A stretch of 64,000 bases of DNA from an uncultured Eubacteriales bacterium (GTDB taxonomy: Bacteria; Bacillota; Clostridia; Christensenellales; CAG-138), in NCBI GenBank assembly GCA_902798825.1, contig CADBYI010000001.1:1-64000 (forward strand). Direction: 5' to 3'. The translations under genes and the position numbers were made by a program. The notes beneath the pieces are model-generated. The model searched no databases. It was not told the origin of the DNA and saw only the letters and a list, made by a program, of their open reading frames with translations. This document shows positions 32,755-41,937 of this stretch, piece by piece (position 1 is the first letter of the stretch; the number at the start of each line of letters is the position of its first letter).

Positions 32755-34488
32755 ATGCAGATATTCATCGACGGCAATCCGGTGGAGGCCCAGCCGGGGG
32801 AAAGCCTGCTTTCCATCGTGAAGCGGATGGGGCTGGATTCCAGCGACCTCAATCGACGCCCCCTGGCCGCGGATCTTGGCGGCGAGGTGTTCACGTTGAA
32901 CTACGTCCCCTGCCGGGAGCAGGATCGGCTCCCCGAGGCCGTGGGCTATCGGGAGCGCCGGGGCATCCGCCGCAGCAAGGGCCGGATCAGCCTGATCCGC
33001 TACGGGGAAAACCGGGGCCAGCGGGTCTATGAAAGGACGCTGCTGTTCGTCTTTCTGCTGGCCGTGCGGGAGCTGTTCCCCGACGCCCATGTGAAGGTGA
33101 ACTACGCCATCGGCGCGGGATTGTATATCACCCTTCGGAAGCAGACCCCCTTGACCCGGGGCGAGGTGGACGCCCTCCGGCGCAAGTGCCGGGAGATCGT
33201 GGCCGCGGACTATGTTTTGGAGCGCAAGCGGTTGGACATCGACGAGGCCATCACCTTCTTCGAGAAGGACGGCCAGACCGACAAGGTCCGGCTCCTCAAC
33301 TACCGGCAGTTCACCTTCTTCGACATCTATCGCCACGGGGACTACGTGGACTATTTCTATGGGGAGATGTGCCCCTCCACGGCCTATGCCAGCGTCATGA
33401 ATCTGCAGTACGAGGCCCCGGGTCTGTTCCTGCTTCGACCCTCGGCGAAGGACGTGAACAAGCCCTCCACCTACGTAAAGTCTCCCCGCTTTGCCGCCGT
33501 TTTCGCCGAAAGCGACCGTTGGGCACGGCTCATGCACTGCGCCTCCGTGGCGGACCTAAACGACATGGTCATGAACGGCACCGTTCGGGAGCTCATTCGG
33601 GTCAACGAGGCCCTGCACGAAAAGCGGTTCGCGGAGATCGCCTCCGAGATCGTTGCCCGCGGCGCCAGGGCCATCCTGATCGCAGGGCCCTCCTCCTCGG
33701 GCAAGACCACCAGCGCCAACCGGCTCTGCACCCAGCTAAGGGTCCTGGGGAAGAACCCCCTGCTCTTCTCCCTGGACGACTACTATAAGGATCGGAGCCT
33801 GGTGGAGCCGGAGCCCGACGGCACCTTCGACTACGAGCACATCAAGATGATCGACGTGGAGCGGTTCAATGAGGACTTGTCCGCCCTGCTGCGGGGCGAA
33901 AGCGTGGAGCCCCCCACCTTTGACTTCTCCACGGGCCAAAGCCTGCCTGGAGGCCGGACCATCCGCCTCACCGAGGACACGCCCCTCATCATCGAGGGCC
34001 TCCATGCCCTGAACCCCCAGCTGCTCACCCCGGAGATCGACCCCAAGGACGTGTTCAAGCTCTACGTCTCCGCCCTGACCACCCTGAATCTGGACGACCA
34101 CAACCGGATACCCACCTCGGACGTGCGGCTGCTCAGGCGGCTGGTTCGGGACTATCTCACCCGGGGCGCCACCATCGAGCGGACGCTGAACATGTGGGAC
34201 AGCGTCCAGCGGGGAGAGCAGCGGTGGATATTCCCCTATCAGGAGGGGGCGGACGCCATCTTCAACACGGCGCTGGTCTATGAGCTCTCCGTGCTCAAGC
34301 GCCACATCTTCCCCCTGCTCCAGTCCGCGGACCCCACCAGCCCCTGCTATGACCAGGTCCGCAACATCGTGAAGTTTTTGAACTACGTGCAGGACGCCTC
34401 CGTGGAGGACGAGATCCCGCCCACCAGCATCCTGCGGGAGTTCATCGGCGGCAACACCTTTTACCTGCGGAACGGAAGGGAGGAGTAG
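32755..34488 (+). CDS. TGS-domain nucleoside (uridine-type) kinase
   Basis: 577 residues. An N-terminal TGS/ubiquitin-like domain (MQIFIDGNPVEAQPGESLLS), a threonyl-tRNA-synthetase second-additional-domain-like region (about 60-230), and a C-terminal P-loop kinase of the uridine kinase/phosphoribulokinase family with GPSSSGKTTSANRL from residue 311, LDDYYKD, and the DYEHIKMIDV substrate region. It phosphorylates a nucleoside in the cytosol; Clostridia often carry this long version. ATAAGGAG precedes the ATG. The next gene starts 3 bases after its stop. Confidence 0.93.
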   Translation: MQIFIDGNPVEAQPGESLLSIVKRMGLDSSDLNRRPLAADLGGEVFTLNYVPCREQDRLPEAVGYRERRGIRRSKGRISLIRYGENRGQRVYERTLLFVFLLAVRELFPDAHVKVNYAIGAGLYITLRKQTPLTRGEVDALRRKCREIVAADYVLERKRLDIDEAITFFEKDGQTDKVRLLNYRQFTFFDIYRHGDYVDYFYGEMCPSTAYASVMNLQYEAPGLFLLRPSAKDVNKPSTYVKSPRFAAVFAESDRWARLMHCASVADLNDMVMNGTVRELIRVNEALHEKRFAEIASEIVARGARAILIAGPSSSGKTTSANRLCTQLRVLGKNPLLFSLDDYYKDRSLVEPEPDGTFDYEHIKMIDVERFNEDLSALLRGESVEPPTFDFSTGQSLPGGRTIRLTEDTPLIIEGLHALNPQLLTPEIDPKDVFKLYVSALTTLNLDDHNRIPTSDVRLLRRLVRDYLTRGATIERTLNMWDSVQRGEQRWIFPYQEGADAIFNTALVYELSVLKRHIFPLLQSADPTSPCYDQVRNIVKFLNYVQDASVEDEIPPTSILREFIGGNTFYLRNGREE

Positions 34489-34491
34489 GCT

Positions 34492-35493
34492 ATGCGCAAA
34501 ACCCTGGCAACCACCTTCCTGGCCCTGGGCTTTTTGGTCCTGATCCTGTGCGTCGCCTTCACGGTGGTTCAGCTCACCGCCTCCGAAACCGGCTGGTTCG
34601 AGCAGGAGTTCAGCGAGCTCTCCCTGGCCGAGAACATGGGCATGACCCTGGGGGATCTGGGCGCGTCGATACGGACGCTGGTAAACTATATGAACGGCCA
34701 GGCGGACACCATCGACGTGCTGGTCACCGTGGGCGGGCAGCAGACGCGCATGTTCAATCTGGACATCGAGATCGTCCACATGGCGGAGGTCAGGACCCTG
34801 TGGCAATGGTTCATTGGCGCGCGAAACGTGGGGGCGCTCCTGGGCGTGGTCCTGTGCCTCGTCGGGGTCATCCTGGACGGGAAGGACGCCGTTCGGAATG
34901 CCTGCATGGGCTACTTCTGGGCCTTGGGCCTGTTCCTGGTGGTGGTGGCCTTCGCGGGGACATGGGCCGCCGTCAGCTTCGACAGCTTCTGGACCGCCTT
35001 CCACCGGCTGATCTTCCCCAACAGTGAAAACTGGCTCCTGCCCGCCGAATCCCGGATGATCCAGATGCTGCCCTCCCAGCTGTTCAGCGACCTGGTCATG
35101 CGGATGGGCGGCCGGATACTGCTCGTTCTTCTGATCGTGGCCGGGGCGGCAGCGGCGGTGCTGCTGTTCAACCGGCGCAAGCAGCCCGTCGTGGACCCCT
35201 GGGCAGCCAAGGCGGAAAAGCCCCAGACCCCGGAGGAGGATCTGTCCTCCGTTCAGGGACCGGATTTGCTGATCGTCCATAAGAAGGCCAACATGACCGT
35301 CAGCGAGCGGCGCAAGCTCAACGAGGAGATGGAGAAGGAGAAGCAGGCCATCGGCACGCCCGACGAGGCCGTCGCCGCGGAGTTTAGAGACGCCGCGCTG
35401 GACACGCCGGAGGAAAGCCGGCAGCGGATAGAATTTGCCCCCCTGGAAGGGCGGCCCGAGGAGAAGGACGACGACTACGATGAGCTATTATGA
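34492..35493 (+). CDS. TIGR01906 family integral membrane protein
   Basis: 333 residues with four or five membrane helices (about 7-28, 112-131, 139-162, 205-224) and a soluble extracytoplasmic loop after helix 1. The layout and the conserved FW.AFH.I.F.N.NWLL segment (FWTAFHRLIFPNSENWLLP) match TIGR01906/DUF1461. A charged cytosolic tail of about 100 residues, rich in Glu and Lys, is longer than usual. Function unknown. It is coupled to the kinase upstream and overlaps tsaD by 14 bases. Confidence 0.85.
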   Translation: MRKTLATTFLALGFLVLILCVAFTVVQLTASETGWFEQEFSELSLAENMGMTLGDLGASIRTLVNYMNGQADTIDVLVTVGGQQTRMFNLDIEIVHMAEVRTLWQWFIGARNVGALLGVVLCLVGVILDGKDAVRNACMGYFWALGLFLVVVAFAGTWAAVSFDSFWTAFHRLIFPNSENWLLPAESRMIQMLPSQLFSDLVMRMGGRILLVLLIVAGAAAAVLLFNRRKQPVVDPWAAKAEKPQTPEEDLSSVQGPDLLIVHKKANMTVSERRKLNEEMEKEKQAIGTPDEAVAAEFRDAALDTPEESRQRIEFAPLEGRPEEKDDDYDELL

Positions 35494-36541
35494 CGAGGCG
35501 GAAAGCCGACTGAAGACCCTGCAACGGCGAGGTGAAGCTACGGTCCTTTCCATAGAGACCTCCTGCGACGAGACCGCCGCCGCCGTGGTGAAGAACGGGC
35601 GGCAGGTCCTGTCCAACGCCGTTTACACCCAGATACCCATCCACCGGAAGTTCGGCGGCGTGGTGCCGGAGCTGGCCAGCCGCAACCATGTGGACCAGGT
35701 GGGGCCCGTGGTGGAATCGGCCCTTGAGGACGCGGGCATGACCCTCCGTGACATCGACGCCATCGCCGTCACCGGGGGCCCGGGCCTGGTGGGGGCCCTG
35801 CTGGTGGGCGTGAGCTATGCCAAGGGCCTGGCCTTCGCCACGGGAAAGCCCCTGGTCAACACCCATCATATTTTGGGCCATATCGCCGCCAACTACCTGA
35901 CCTTCCCCGATCTTGTGCCCCCCTTCACCTGCCTTGTGGCCTCCGGCGGTCACAGCCACATCATCGAGGTGGCGGACTACGACCGATGCGTTCTCATCGG
36001 CCGGACGAGGGACGACGCCGCCGGGGAGGCCTACGACAAGGTGGCCCGGGTGCTGGAGCTGCCTTATCCCGGCGGGCCCGAGTTGGAGAAGCTGGCGGCC
36101 CAGGGGGACCCCCACGCCGTTCGCTTCCACTCCGCCTTCAACGAGGGGGAGGGCTTCGACATGAGCTTTTCCGGCCTTAAGACCGCGGTCATCAACTACC
36201 TGCAGAACGCCAAACAGCGGGGGGAGACCGTGAACCGGGCGGACGTGGCGGCCAGCTTCCAGTTCGCCGTCAATTCCATCCTCTCCGACAAGGCCGTCCG
36301 GGCCGCCGTGGAAAACGGTCATGGGACATTGGCCCTGGCCGGAGGCGTGTCCGCCAACAAAAATCTGCGGCAGATGCTGGACCAAAAGGCCCAAAAGCGG
36401 GGCATCCGCTTCTGCTGCCCCGATTTCAAATACTGCACGGACAACGGGGCCATGATCGGTTCGGCGGGGTTCTATCTGCTGATGGCGGGCCATATCTCGG
36501 ATCTTTCCTTCAACGCCGTGCCTTATCTGCCCATCGCGTAG
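35480..36541 (+). CDS. tsaD: tRNA N6-adenosine threonylcarbamoyltransferase
   Basis: 353 residues. TVLSIETSCDETAAAVV, the metal-binding HHILGHIAANYL (two His), GGHSHIIEV, DDAAGEAYDKVAR and GGVSANKNLR are the Kae1/TsaD signatures. It transfers the threonylcarbamoyl group from TC-AMP to A37 of ANN-decoding tRNAs with TsaB and TsaE, which are not in the window. The ATG at 35480 gives an N-terminal extension of about 20 residues (MSYYDEAESRLKTLQRRGEA) before the conserved start, and overlaps the previous gene; a later start is possible but no Met is available close by. Confidence 0.96.
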   Translation: MSYYDEAESRLKTLQRRGEATVLSIETSCDETAAAVVKNGRQVLSNAVYTQIPIHRKFGGVVPELASRNHVDQVGPVVESALEDAGMTLRDIDAIAVTGGPGLVGALLVGVSYAKGLAFATGKPLVNTHHILGHIAANYLTFPDLVPPFTCLVASGGHSHIIEVADYDRCVLIGRTRDDAAGEAYDKVARVLELPYPGGPELEKLAAQGDPHAVRFHSAFNEGEGFDMSFSGLKTAVINYLQNAKQRGETVNRADVAASFQFAVNSILSDKAVRAAVENGHGTLALAGGVSANKNLRQMLDQKAQKRGIRFCCPDFKYCTDNGAMIGSAGFYLLMAGHISDLSFNAVPYLPIA

Positions 36542-36629
36542 GGGTCGATCCCTTCCGGTGCCGGGCAATACGCAACAGTAAAGCGCAGACAGATCATCTC
36601 ATTCGCTGTGCAAAGTGAGGGTATGGGGT

Positions 36630-37079
36630 ATGATCGAATACAGAAAACTGACCGCAGATGAAATCGACACCTTCGCCCGCCTGCGCATTCGACAGCTCCG
36701 GGAGGAGGGCGCCACGGGGGAGGAAGATTTGCTGCCCACCCTGCTGGACTACTATGGCCGCCACCTGCCCGACGGCTCCTTTGTGGCCTACCTCGCCATG
36801 GACGGCGCAACCATGGTGGGCACCGGTGCCGTGTCCGTGGTGGAGAAGCCCGCCTGGTTCGGCTGCCCCACGGGCCGGATCGGGCTCATTTCCAGCATAT
36901 ACACAGACAGCGCCTACCGGCGGCAGGGGATCGCCAAACGCCTCCTGTCCCTGGTGGCGGAGGCGGCCCGGGAGAAGGGCTGCGGCACGATTTGGGTCAC
37001 CGCCTCGGACATGGGCGTGCCCTTCTACAGCGCTTTCGGCTTCGTCCACAACAGCAACTTCCTGCAATACAAGCTATGA
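36630..37079 (+). CDS. GNAT family N-acetyltransferase
   Basis: 149 residues. The acetyl-CoA loop reads SSIYTDSAYRRQGIAKRLLSLV (motif A, QxxGxA) and motif B ends with YSAFGFV. Acceptor unknown. The ATG at 36630 gives the family-like MIEYRKLTADEID; an in-frame ATG is also at 36615, with GTGAGGG upstream of both. The stop overlaps the Nudix start by 4 bases, so the two are coupled. Confidence 0.9.
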   Translation: MIEYRKLTADEIDTFARLRIRQLREEGATGEEDLLPTLLDYYGRHLPDGSFVAYLAMDGATMVGTGAVSVVEKPAWFGCPTGRIGLISSIYTDSAYRRQGIAKRLLSLVAEAAREKGCGTIWVTASDMGVPFYSAFGFVHNSNFLQYKL

Positions 37080-37606
37080 ACAAGCAGCCCGAAGAACTCC
37101 GTCTGGAGCTGGAGGACGGGGAGTGGCCCCTCACCTATACGGACCACGATAGACAGATAGTCCGGGCCATCGTCTTTGATGACGAGGGCTGGTTCTACTT
37201 CGTCCGGGCCCACCGGGACGACGACTTCGGCAAGGCCACCCTTATCGAGACCTCCGGCGGGGGCGTGGAGACGGGGGAGGACCTGCTTTCGGCCATCCGG
37301 CGGGAGCTCGGCGAGGAGCTGGGCGCCCGGGTGGAGGTCCTGTGCAAGATCGGCGTGGTCAGCGACTACTACAACCTGATCCATCGGCACAACGTGAACC
37401 ACTACTACCTGTGCAGGGCCCTGTCCTTCGGCGAAAAGCATCTCATGCCCGACGAGATCAGCGATTTCCATCTGTCCACCCTGCGGCTGACCGCCGACGA
37501 GGCCGAGGCCGAATACCGGCGCCGGGCCTGCACCCCCATCGGCCGTCTCATCGCCGCCCGGGAGCTGCCCGTTTTGCGGCGGGCCCGGGAGATTTTGGGC
37601 TGGTAG
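37076..37606 (+). CDS. Nudix hydrolase
   Basis: 176 residues with a canonical Nudix box GGVETGEDLLSAIRRELGEELG (G-x5-E-x7-REUxEExG), which binds Mg2+ and cleaves nucleoside diphosphates linked to another group. NHYYLC and an extra C-terminal helix follow. The substrate is unknown. It is translationally coupled to the acetyltransferase gene. Confidence 0.93.
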   Translation: MNKQPEELRLELEDGEWPLTYTDHDRQIVRAIVFDDEGWFYFVRAHRDDDFGKATLIETSGGGVETGEDLLSAIRRELGEELGARVEVLCKIGVVSDYYNLIHRHNVNHYYLCRALSFGEKHLMPDEISDFHLSTLRLTADEAEAEYRRRACTPIGRLIAARELPVLRRAREILGW

Positions 37607-37640
37607 GTTTCGTTTCTTTCCCAGCGTCCATACTTGGGTC

Positions 37641-39155
37641 ATGGAGGATTACGACCGCTTCATCCGGCTTGCCACCCTGACCCCGAAAGCCGCCGCCGCC
37701 CAAAGAAGGGCGGTGTTTTCGGCTGCGCCTCTGTTCGCCGTCGTGGTGACGGCCCCGGGGCTGGCGCTGAACGCCTCCCTAATCCGACAGACCTATCCCC
37801 GCTTCGTGCTCACGGACCTGTCCCATCGTCCGGCGGCGGACTATTATCTCTTTCTCCCCGGCCAGGCGCGGCTGGCTCCCGACGCCCTGTTTCGCCTGGC
37901 CATGGCGGCAGGGGGCGGGCGGGAGCTGCTCTACGGGGACGAGGACGAGCTGGTTCGGGGCCGCCGATGCCGCCCCCGATTCAAGCCCAGCTACAGTCCC
38001 CATACCCTGCTGTCCTATGACTATATGGGCCGCGGCCTGTGCGTCTCCCGGTCCCTGCTGCGTGCTGCGGGGGGCTGGCCCGGGCCGAATGGGGCCCGCC
38101 GATACGCCTTCAGCCTTCGGGCGGCAAAGATGGCGGAGCGGGTCGCCCATGTGCCCTTTCTGCTGGTCAGCCTGCCGCCGGAAAGGCCCTGCCTGGACCC
38201 GGCGCCCCTCAAGGGGGCCCTGGGCAGGGAGGCGCTGGTGCTGCCCGGCCCCTGTCCGGGGACCTTTCTGCCCCGGTTCGGCGTCCGGGGGGACCCCCTG
38301 GTTTCCGTGGTCGCTTCGGATGAAAACGGGTCCGAGGCGCTGAAGAGCACCCTGCTTGCCGTGGAGCAGCGGATGCAGCTGCCCCGCGTCGAGTTCCTGG
38401 TAGCCGCGGGCCGCCCCCTGACGCCCTTTCTTCAGGCGCTGCAAAAGCGGGGCGTCCCCGTGCTCCGTCGGCCCGGCGCCGGTCCCTGCGCCCTGTGGAA
38501 CGAAGCCGCCCGGGCCGCCCATGGCCGGTTCCTTCTGTTCCTTCAAGGGGGCTGCGAGCCCCTTTCCCCGGATTTCGGCCAGCGGCTCACGGAGTGGGCG
38601 GACCGGCCGGACGTGGGAGCGGTGGCGCCGCTGGTGCTGGACGGGCAGGGCCGCGTCCTCTCCACAGGCACGGTGGTGGGCCTGCTGGGCGGCCTGGGGT
38701 CGGTGGGCTTCGGTCGGAACGTGGAGGCGCTGCGGGCCGCCTGCCCCGAGCTGCTGTGCCCCCGGGACGTGTCCTGCCTGCCGCCCTGGGCGCTGATGAT
38801 CCGCCGGGACCGGTTCCTGGCCGCGGGCGGCTTCGACCCCTCCCTGACCCGCCTCGGCTATGTCGAGGAGCTGTGTCTGCGCCTTCGCCGCCGGGGGCTG
38901 TTCAGCCTGTGCGCGCCGTCGGTCCGCTTTCGGCTCCCCGCCCTGCCGCTGATTCATCCGGACGAGGCCAATCTGCGCCGCTGTCGGGACGTTTTCTATC
39001 CCCTGCTGCGCACGGGGGACCCCTTCTATAATCCCAACCTTTCCATGGCCGCCCCGCTGCCGCGACCGGCCCTGCCACCCCGTCCGCCCCTGCTCCTCCA
39101 CGTCCCGGATTGCTGGCCGCCGTATATTTGCGGACCGACGCAAAAAAACTATTGA
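37641..39155 (+). CDS. GT2-like glycosyltransferase, two degenerate domains
   Basis: 504 residues, very rich in Arg, Pro and Leu. The first half holds YLFLPGQARLAPDALFRL, LLYGDEDEL and FKPSYSPHTLLSYDYMGRGLCVSRSLL, a pattern of rhamnosyl- and O-antigen-type GT2 enzymes; the second half repeats the theme with HGRFLLFLQGGCEPLSPDF and MIRRDRFLAAGGFDPSL. The usual N-terminal SIIIP strand is missing, so the first domain may not be active. No ribosome site is seen before the ATG at 37641; a CATACT box lies 6 bases upstream. Last gene before tRNA-Glu; its TGA lies inside the -35 box of that tRNA. Confidence 0.7.
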   Translation: MEDYDRFIRLATLTPKAAAAQRRAVFSAAPLFAVVVTAPGLALNASLIRQTYPRFVLTDLSHRPAADYYLFLPGQARLAPDALFRLAMAAGGGRELLYGDEDELVRGRRCRPRFKPSYSPHTLLSYDYMGRGLCVSRSLLRAAGGWPGPNGARRYAFSLRAAKMAERVAHVPFLLVSLPPERPCLDPAPLKGALGREALVLPGPCPGTFLPRFGVRGDPLVSVVASDENGSEALKSTLLAVEQRMQLPRVEFLVAAGRPLTPFLQALQKRGVPVLRRPGAGPCALWNEAARAAHGRFLLFLQGGCEPLSPDFGQRLTEWADRPDVGAVAPLVLDGQGRVLSTGTVVGLLGGLGSVGFGRNVEALRAACPELLCPRDVSCLPPWALMIRRDRFLAAGGFDPSLTRLGYVEELCLRLRRRGLFSLCAPSVRFRLPALPLIHPDEANLRRCRDVFYPLLRTGDPFYNPNLSMAAPLPRPALPPRPPLLLHVPDCWPPYICGPTQKNY

Positions 39156-39180
39156 CAGCGCCACCTTTTTTTTGTATTAT
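39152..39180 (+). promoter_or_regulatory. tRNA-Glu promoter
   Basis: TTGACA (39152-39157), 17 bases with a T8 run, TATTAT (39175-39180). The -35 box contains the TGA stop (39153-39155) of the upstream gene. Confidence 0.88.
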
Positions 39181-39195
39181 ATTACCTGCAATCGC

Positions 39196-39271
39196 GCTCG
39201 GTTCGTCTAGTGGCCTAGGACACCGCCCTCTCACGGCGGTAACAGGGGTTCGACTCCCCTACCGGGTACCA
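39196..39271 (+). tRNA. tRNA-Glu (CTC)
   Basis: 76 nt. Acceptor GCTCGGT/ACCGGGT, D arm intact, anticodon stem CCGCC/GGCGG with loop CTCTCAC giving anticodon CTC, T arm AGGGG-TTCGACT-CCCCT, CCA encoded. A consensus promoter and terminator flank it. Confidence 0.96.
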
Positions 39272-39309
39272 AACATAAACACCACCCAGTTCGGGTGGTG
39301 TTTATGTTT
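39272..39309 (+). terminator. tRNA-Glu terminator
   Basis: AACATAAACACCACCC pairs with GGGTGGTGTTTATGTT around an AGTTC loop; a long stem rich in A-T at the base, directly after the CCA end. Confidence 0.85.
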
Positions 39310-39384
39310 ATAGCGAAGGAAAGGGGAGTCGAAGGGCACGGGGCCATTCAGAATCGATGCCCCTACCGAGCATCACAATCGCAC

Positions 39385-39411
39385 AAAAAAACGCCCTAAA
39401 TTAGGACGTTT
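39385..39411 (-). terminator. terminator of the PHP phosphoesterase operon
   Basis: On the minus strand AAACG-T-CCTAA / TTAGG-G-CGTTT with a 3-base centre, followed by a T7 run. Confidence 0.75.
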
Positions 39412-39462
39412 CACTGTCAATAACTGGTTTTTGCGGTGAACTGCGCGGGAGCGGTTTTTGTT

Positions 39463-40338
39463 TTATGAGCGGACAATTCGGCTGTCGGCGGCTTCCAGAA
39501 AGCGGAGCAGGCCAGACGGATATTCCGTCGGGTCCGGGAGGCCGGTGTCGCCCAAATGCACCAGTTTATTGCTGCCGTGATAGTCGCTCCCGGCCGTGAC
39601 ATATAGGGCATACTTTTCGGCGAAAGCGAGCATCTGCGCGATCAGCTTCGGTGTAAAACCGGAATAAAAGGCTTCCACACCTTTTAGGCCGAACGCCATC
39701 AAATGGCGAAGCCGCCGGTCCATATCCTCGCCGACGATGATTTCGTCCCCGCGCCCAAAGACAGGATGGGCCAGCACCGGGATACCACCTGCGTCGAGGA
39801 TTGCCTGGACGGCATATTCCGGCCGGACGTAGGCGCTGCCGGCGTGATATTGGTTCAGATAGTCCCGGATCGCGATCTCCTTCGTAGCCGCATACCCATA
39901 TCTGACCATCAGGTTTCCCACGTGGGGCTTTCCGGGATTATCCAGTGCGAACAACGATTGGATATCCTCCTGGCAGAAGGTAAAGCCGAAGCGATCCCTG
40001 AGAAAATCCAGCCGTTTTTGAAGCTTGCCCATGCGAAGGGCATGCCCCTTTTCCACCAGCTCCCGGATAGCGTGCGCACCCGGGTCGTAGCCGTAGCCCA
40101 GGATATGGTACTGCCCCTCCTCGTCCTTGCAGGAAAACTCCGCTCCGGTGAGAAATGCCGGATCGCCGGTCTGCAAGGCCTTGACGAGGGCGGTGCAGCC
40201 CCGGATGGCGTCGTGATCCGTCACCGAAAAAAGACAGATTTCGGCCTCCCGGACCCGGGCGATAATCTCCTCCGGTCTGTCGGTTCCGTCGGAGACGGCG
40301 GTGTGCATATGCAGATCGATCTTTGAATGACACATCAT
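39463..40338 (-). CDS. PHP domain metal-dependent phosphoesterase
   Basis: 291 residues. KIDLHMHTAVSDGT is the first PHP metal motif; VTDHDAI, GAEFSC, GGIPVLAHPVFGRGD and SDYHGSNK supply the others. Closest in look to the TrpH/YciV group (nucleotide 3'-phosphatase or RNase AM). The gene lies 15 bases downstream of the STAS/kinase/HATPase fusion on the same strand; no ribosome site is seen before its ATG, so re-initiation after the upstream stop is likely. Composition is slightly more AT-rich than nearby genes. Confidence 0.9.
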   Translation of the reverse strand: MMCHSKIDLHMHTAVSDGTDRPEEIIARVREAEICLFSVTDHDAIRGCTALVKALQTGDPAFLTGAEFSCKDEEGQYHILGYGYDPGAHAIRELVEKGHALRMGKLQKRLDFLRDRFGFTFCQEDIQSLFALDNPGKPHVGNLMVRYGYAATKEIAIRDYLNQYHAGSAYVRPEYAVQAILDAGGIPVLAHPVFGRGDEIIVGEDMDRRLRHLMAFGLKGVEAFYSGFTPKLIAQMLAFAEKYALYVTAGSDYHGSNKLVHLGDTGLPDPTEYPSGLLRFLEAADSRIVRS

Positions 40339-40353
40339 GGCTGTGTCTTGTGT

Positions 40354-41913
40354 TCAGAGATTCTTTTTCAGCGTCAGGATGTTTTTGCCGTCCTCATAGG
40401 CATAGGCCACGTCGTCCATGATCTTCTTGGTCATGAAGATGCCGAGGCCGCCCACCTCCCGTTCCGCCGCGGTCAGGCCCACGTCGGGATCCTTCTTTGC
40501 CAGAGGGTCATAGGGGACGCCGTGGTCCACAAAGGTGATGGTCACGGCGACGGGGTCTTCCGAAACCTCCACGCGGACGATGGCCTTCCCCTTTTGGGGG
40601 ACATAGGCGTAGCTGGCGATATTGATGAAAATCTCCTCCACCGCCACGCCGATCTGCATCAAAGCCTTCGGCGGGCAGTCCGCCATCGCCAACCGCTCTT
40701 CCACAAAGGTCTGCACCATGGCGAGATTCTCTGCCGCGGCCTCCACTTCCAGCTCATGGGGGTTGAAAAGCAGTGTATCCGTCCTTTCCAGAAGCGACAG
40801 CAGCTGCTCCTTCCAGAAAGCGATCTCCGCCCGGCCCGTCTCCGTTTCCAGTCCCTTGCGGCGGATGGAGCGCCGGATCATACGGGTGTAGCCGATGATG
40901 CGCGCCTTGTCCTCCACCTCCCGGATCTTGGCCTCGCAGCTCGTCTCCAGGTAGGCCGCCAGGGAGCTGCGCCAGAACCGCAGCCCGGTTTCAAAATCAA
41001 AGCCCTGGAACTGCTGAATGGTCTCATGGTTCAGCTCCGAGTATCCCACGAAGGAGTTGAACATGGAGGCCAGCTCGAAGATCGGATGACCGACGGCCAG
41101 GGTGTCCATGTCGATGAGCAGCACCTCGTCCCCCTGCAGCTCCACGTTCTTCGTATGATAGTCGCCATGGATCATGTGATCGTCCTGGGGCACGGCTTCC
41201 ACCAGGGCAAGGAGCTTTCTGCCAGCTTCCTCCGGCAGATAGTCCTTTATAAACCTTGCCCAGTCGATGGCCGTTTCCCGCATGTCGGGGAGCTTTCCGG
41301 CGGGGACCAGAGTGGAGTGGATCTTTTTGAGCAGTTCCACATATTCCTTCACGCACCAGTCCATCTTCTCCGGCTCGGTGGCAAGGATCTTGGAGAAGGA
41401 TCTGGCGTTGAGCAGTTCGAACACGGAGCCGTAGCTCTCCCCGACCCGGACCACGTCATAGGAGATGGCCGTGGGGATGCCCAGGATCAGGGCCAGCTTC
41501 GCCACCTCCCGCTCGTGCTGGATGTCCGCCAGGGCGTCGGCGTTGTTGTAGACCTTGACCACGTTGTCCTGGTCTATGCGGTAGATGGTGCCGTTGGCGC
41601 CGCGGCCGATCTCCTCACAGCCCTCCACGGACACCACCCGGTAGGCCTTCTCCACCGTCATCATCTCGGTAAAGCCGGTCATGTCCAGGATCTCATAGAC
41701 CTCTGAATTCACATTCACGATCTTTAGATCGTCGATATTCTTTTTCAACCGCAGGATCACCCGCAGCCCCGCGGAGGAAATGTATTCCAGGGCCAAGGCG
41801 TCCAGCACGACGGCGGCGCTCGATTCCGGGATCTGTGCCCGGAGGAGCTGCTCTACCTCGGCGGCGTTATTGGAGTCGATGCGACCGGACAGATTCAAAT
41901 AGATGGGTTCCAT
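40354..41913 (-). CDS. three-domain regulator: STAS, phosphotransferase (TIGR02172-like), HATPase anti-sigma kinase
   Basis: 519 residues. (1) STAS domain, about 1-85: LSGRIDSNNAAEVEQLL and LEYISSAGLRVIL, where the Ser next to Ala-Gly is the usual phosphorylation site of anti-anti-sigma factors. (2) APH/choline-kinase-like domain, about 95-330: GRGANGTIYRI, MIHGDYHTKN with catalytic Asp, DMDTLAVGHP. (3) RsbW/SpoIIAB-like HATPase_c, about 395-519: VEEIFINIASYAY (N box), VDHGVPYDP, GGLGIFMTKKI. A protein that joins antagonist and anti-sigma kinase with a small-molecule kinase suggests a self-contained partner-switch sensor. GGAAGGAG precedes the ATG. A PP2C remnant lies just upstream. Confidence 0.88.
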   Translation of the reverse strand: MEPIYLNLSGRIDSNNAAEVEQLLRAQIPESSAAVVLDALALEYISSAGLRVILRLKKNIDDLKIVNVNSEVYEILDMTGFTEMMTVEKAYRVVSVEGCEEIGRGANGTIYRIDQDNVVKVYNNADALADIQHEREVAKLALILGIPTAISYDVVRVGESYGSVFELLNARSFSKILATEPEKMDWCVKEYVELLKKIHSTLVPAGKLPDMRETAIDWARFIKDYLPEEAGRKLLALVEAVPQDDHMIHGDYHTKNVELQGDEVLLIDMDTLAVGHPIFELASMFNSFVGYSELNHETIQQFQGFDFETGLRFWRSSLAAYLETSCEAKIREVEDKARIIGYTRMIRRSIRRKGLETETGRAEIAFWKEQLLSLLERTDTLLFNPHELEVEAAAENLAMVQTFVEERLAMADCPPKALMQIGVAVEEIFINIASYAYVPQKGKAIVRVEVSEDPVAVTITFVDHGVPYDPLAKKDPDVGLTAAEREVGGLGIFMTKKIMDDVAYAYEDGKNILTLKKNL

Positions 41914-41937
41914 GATGCTACTCCTTCCTTGATAGAT

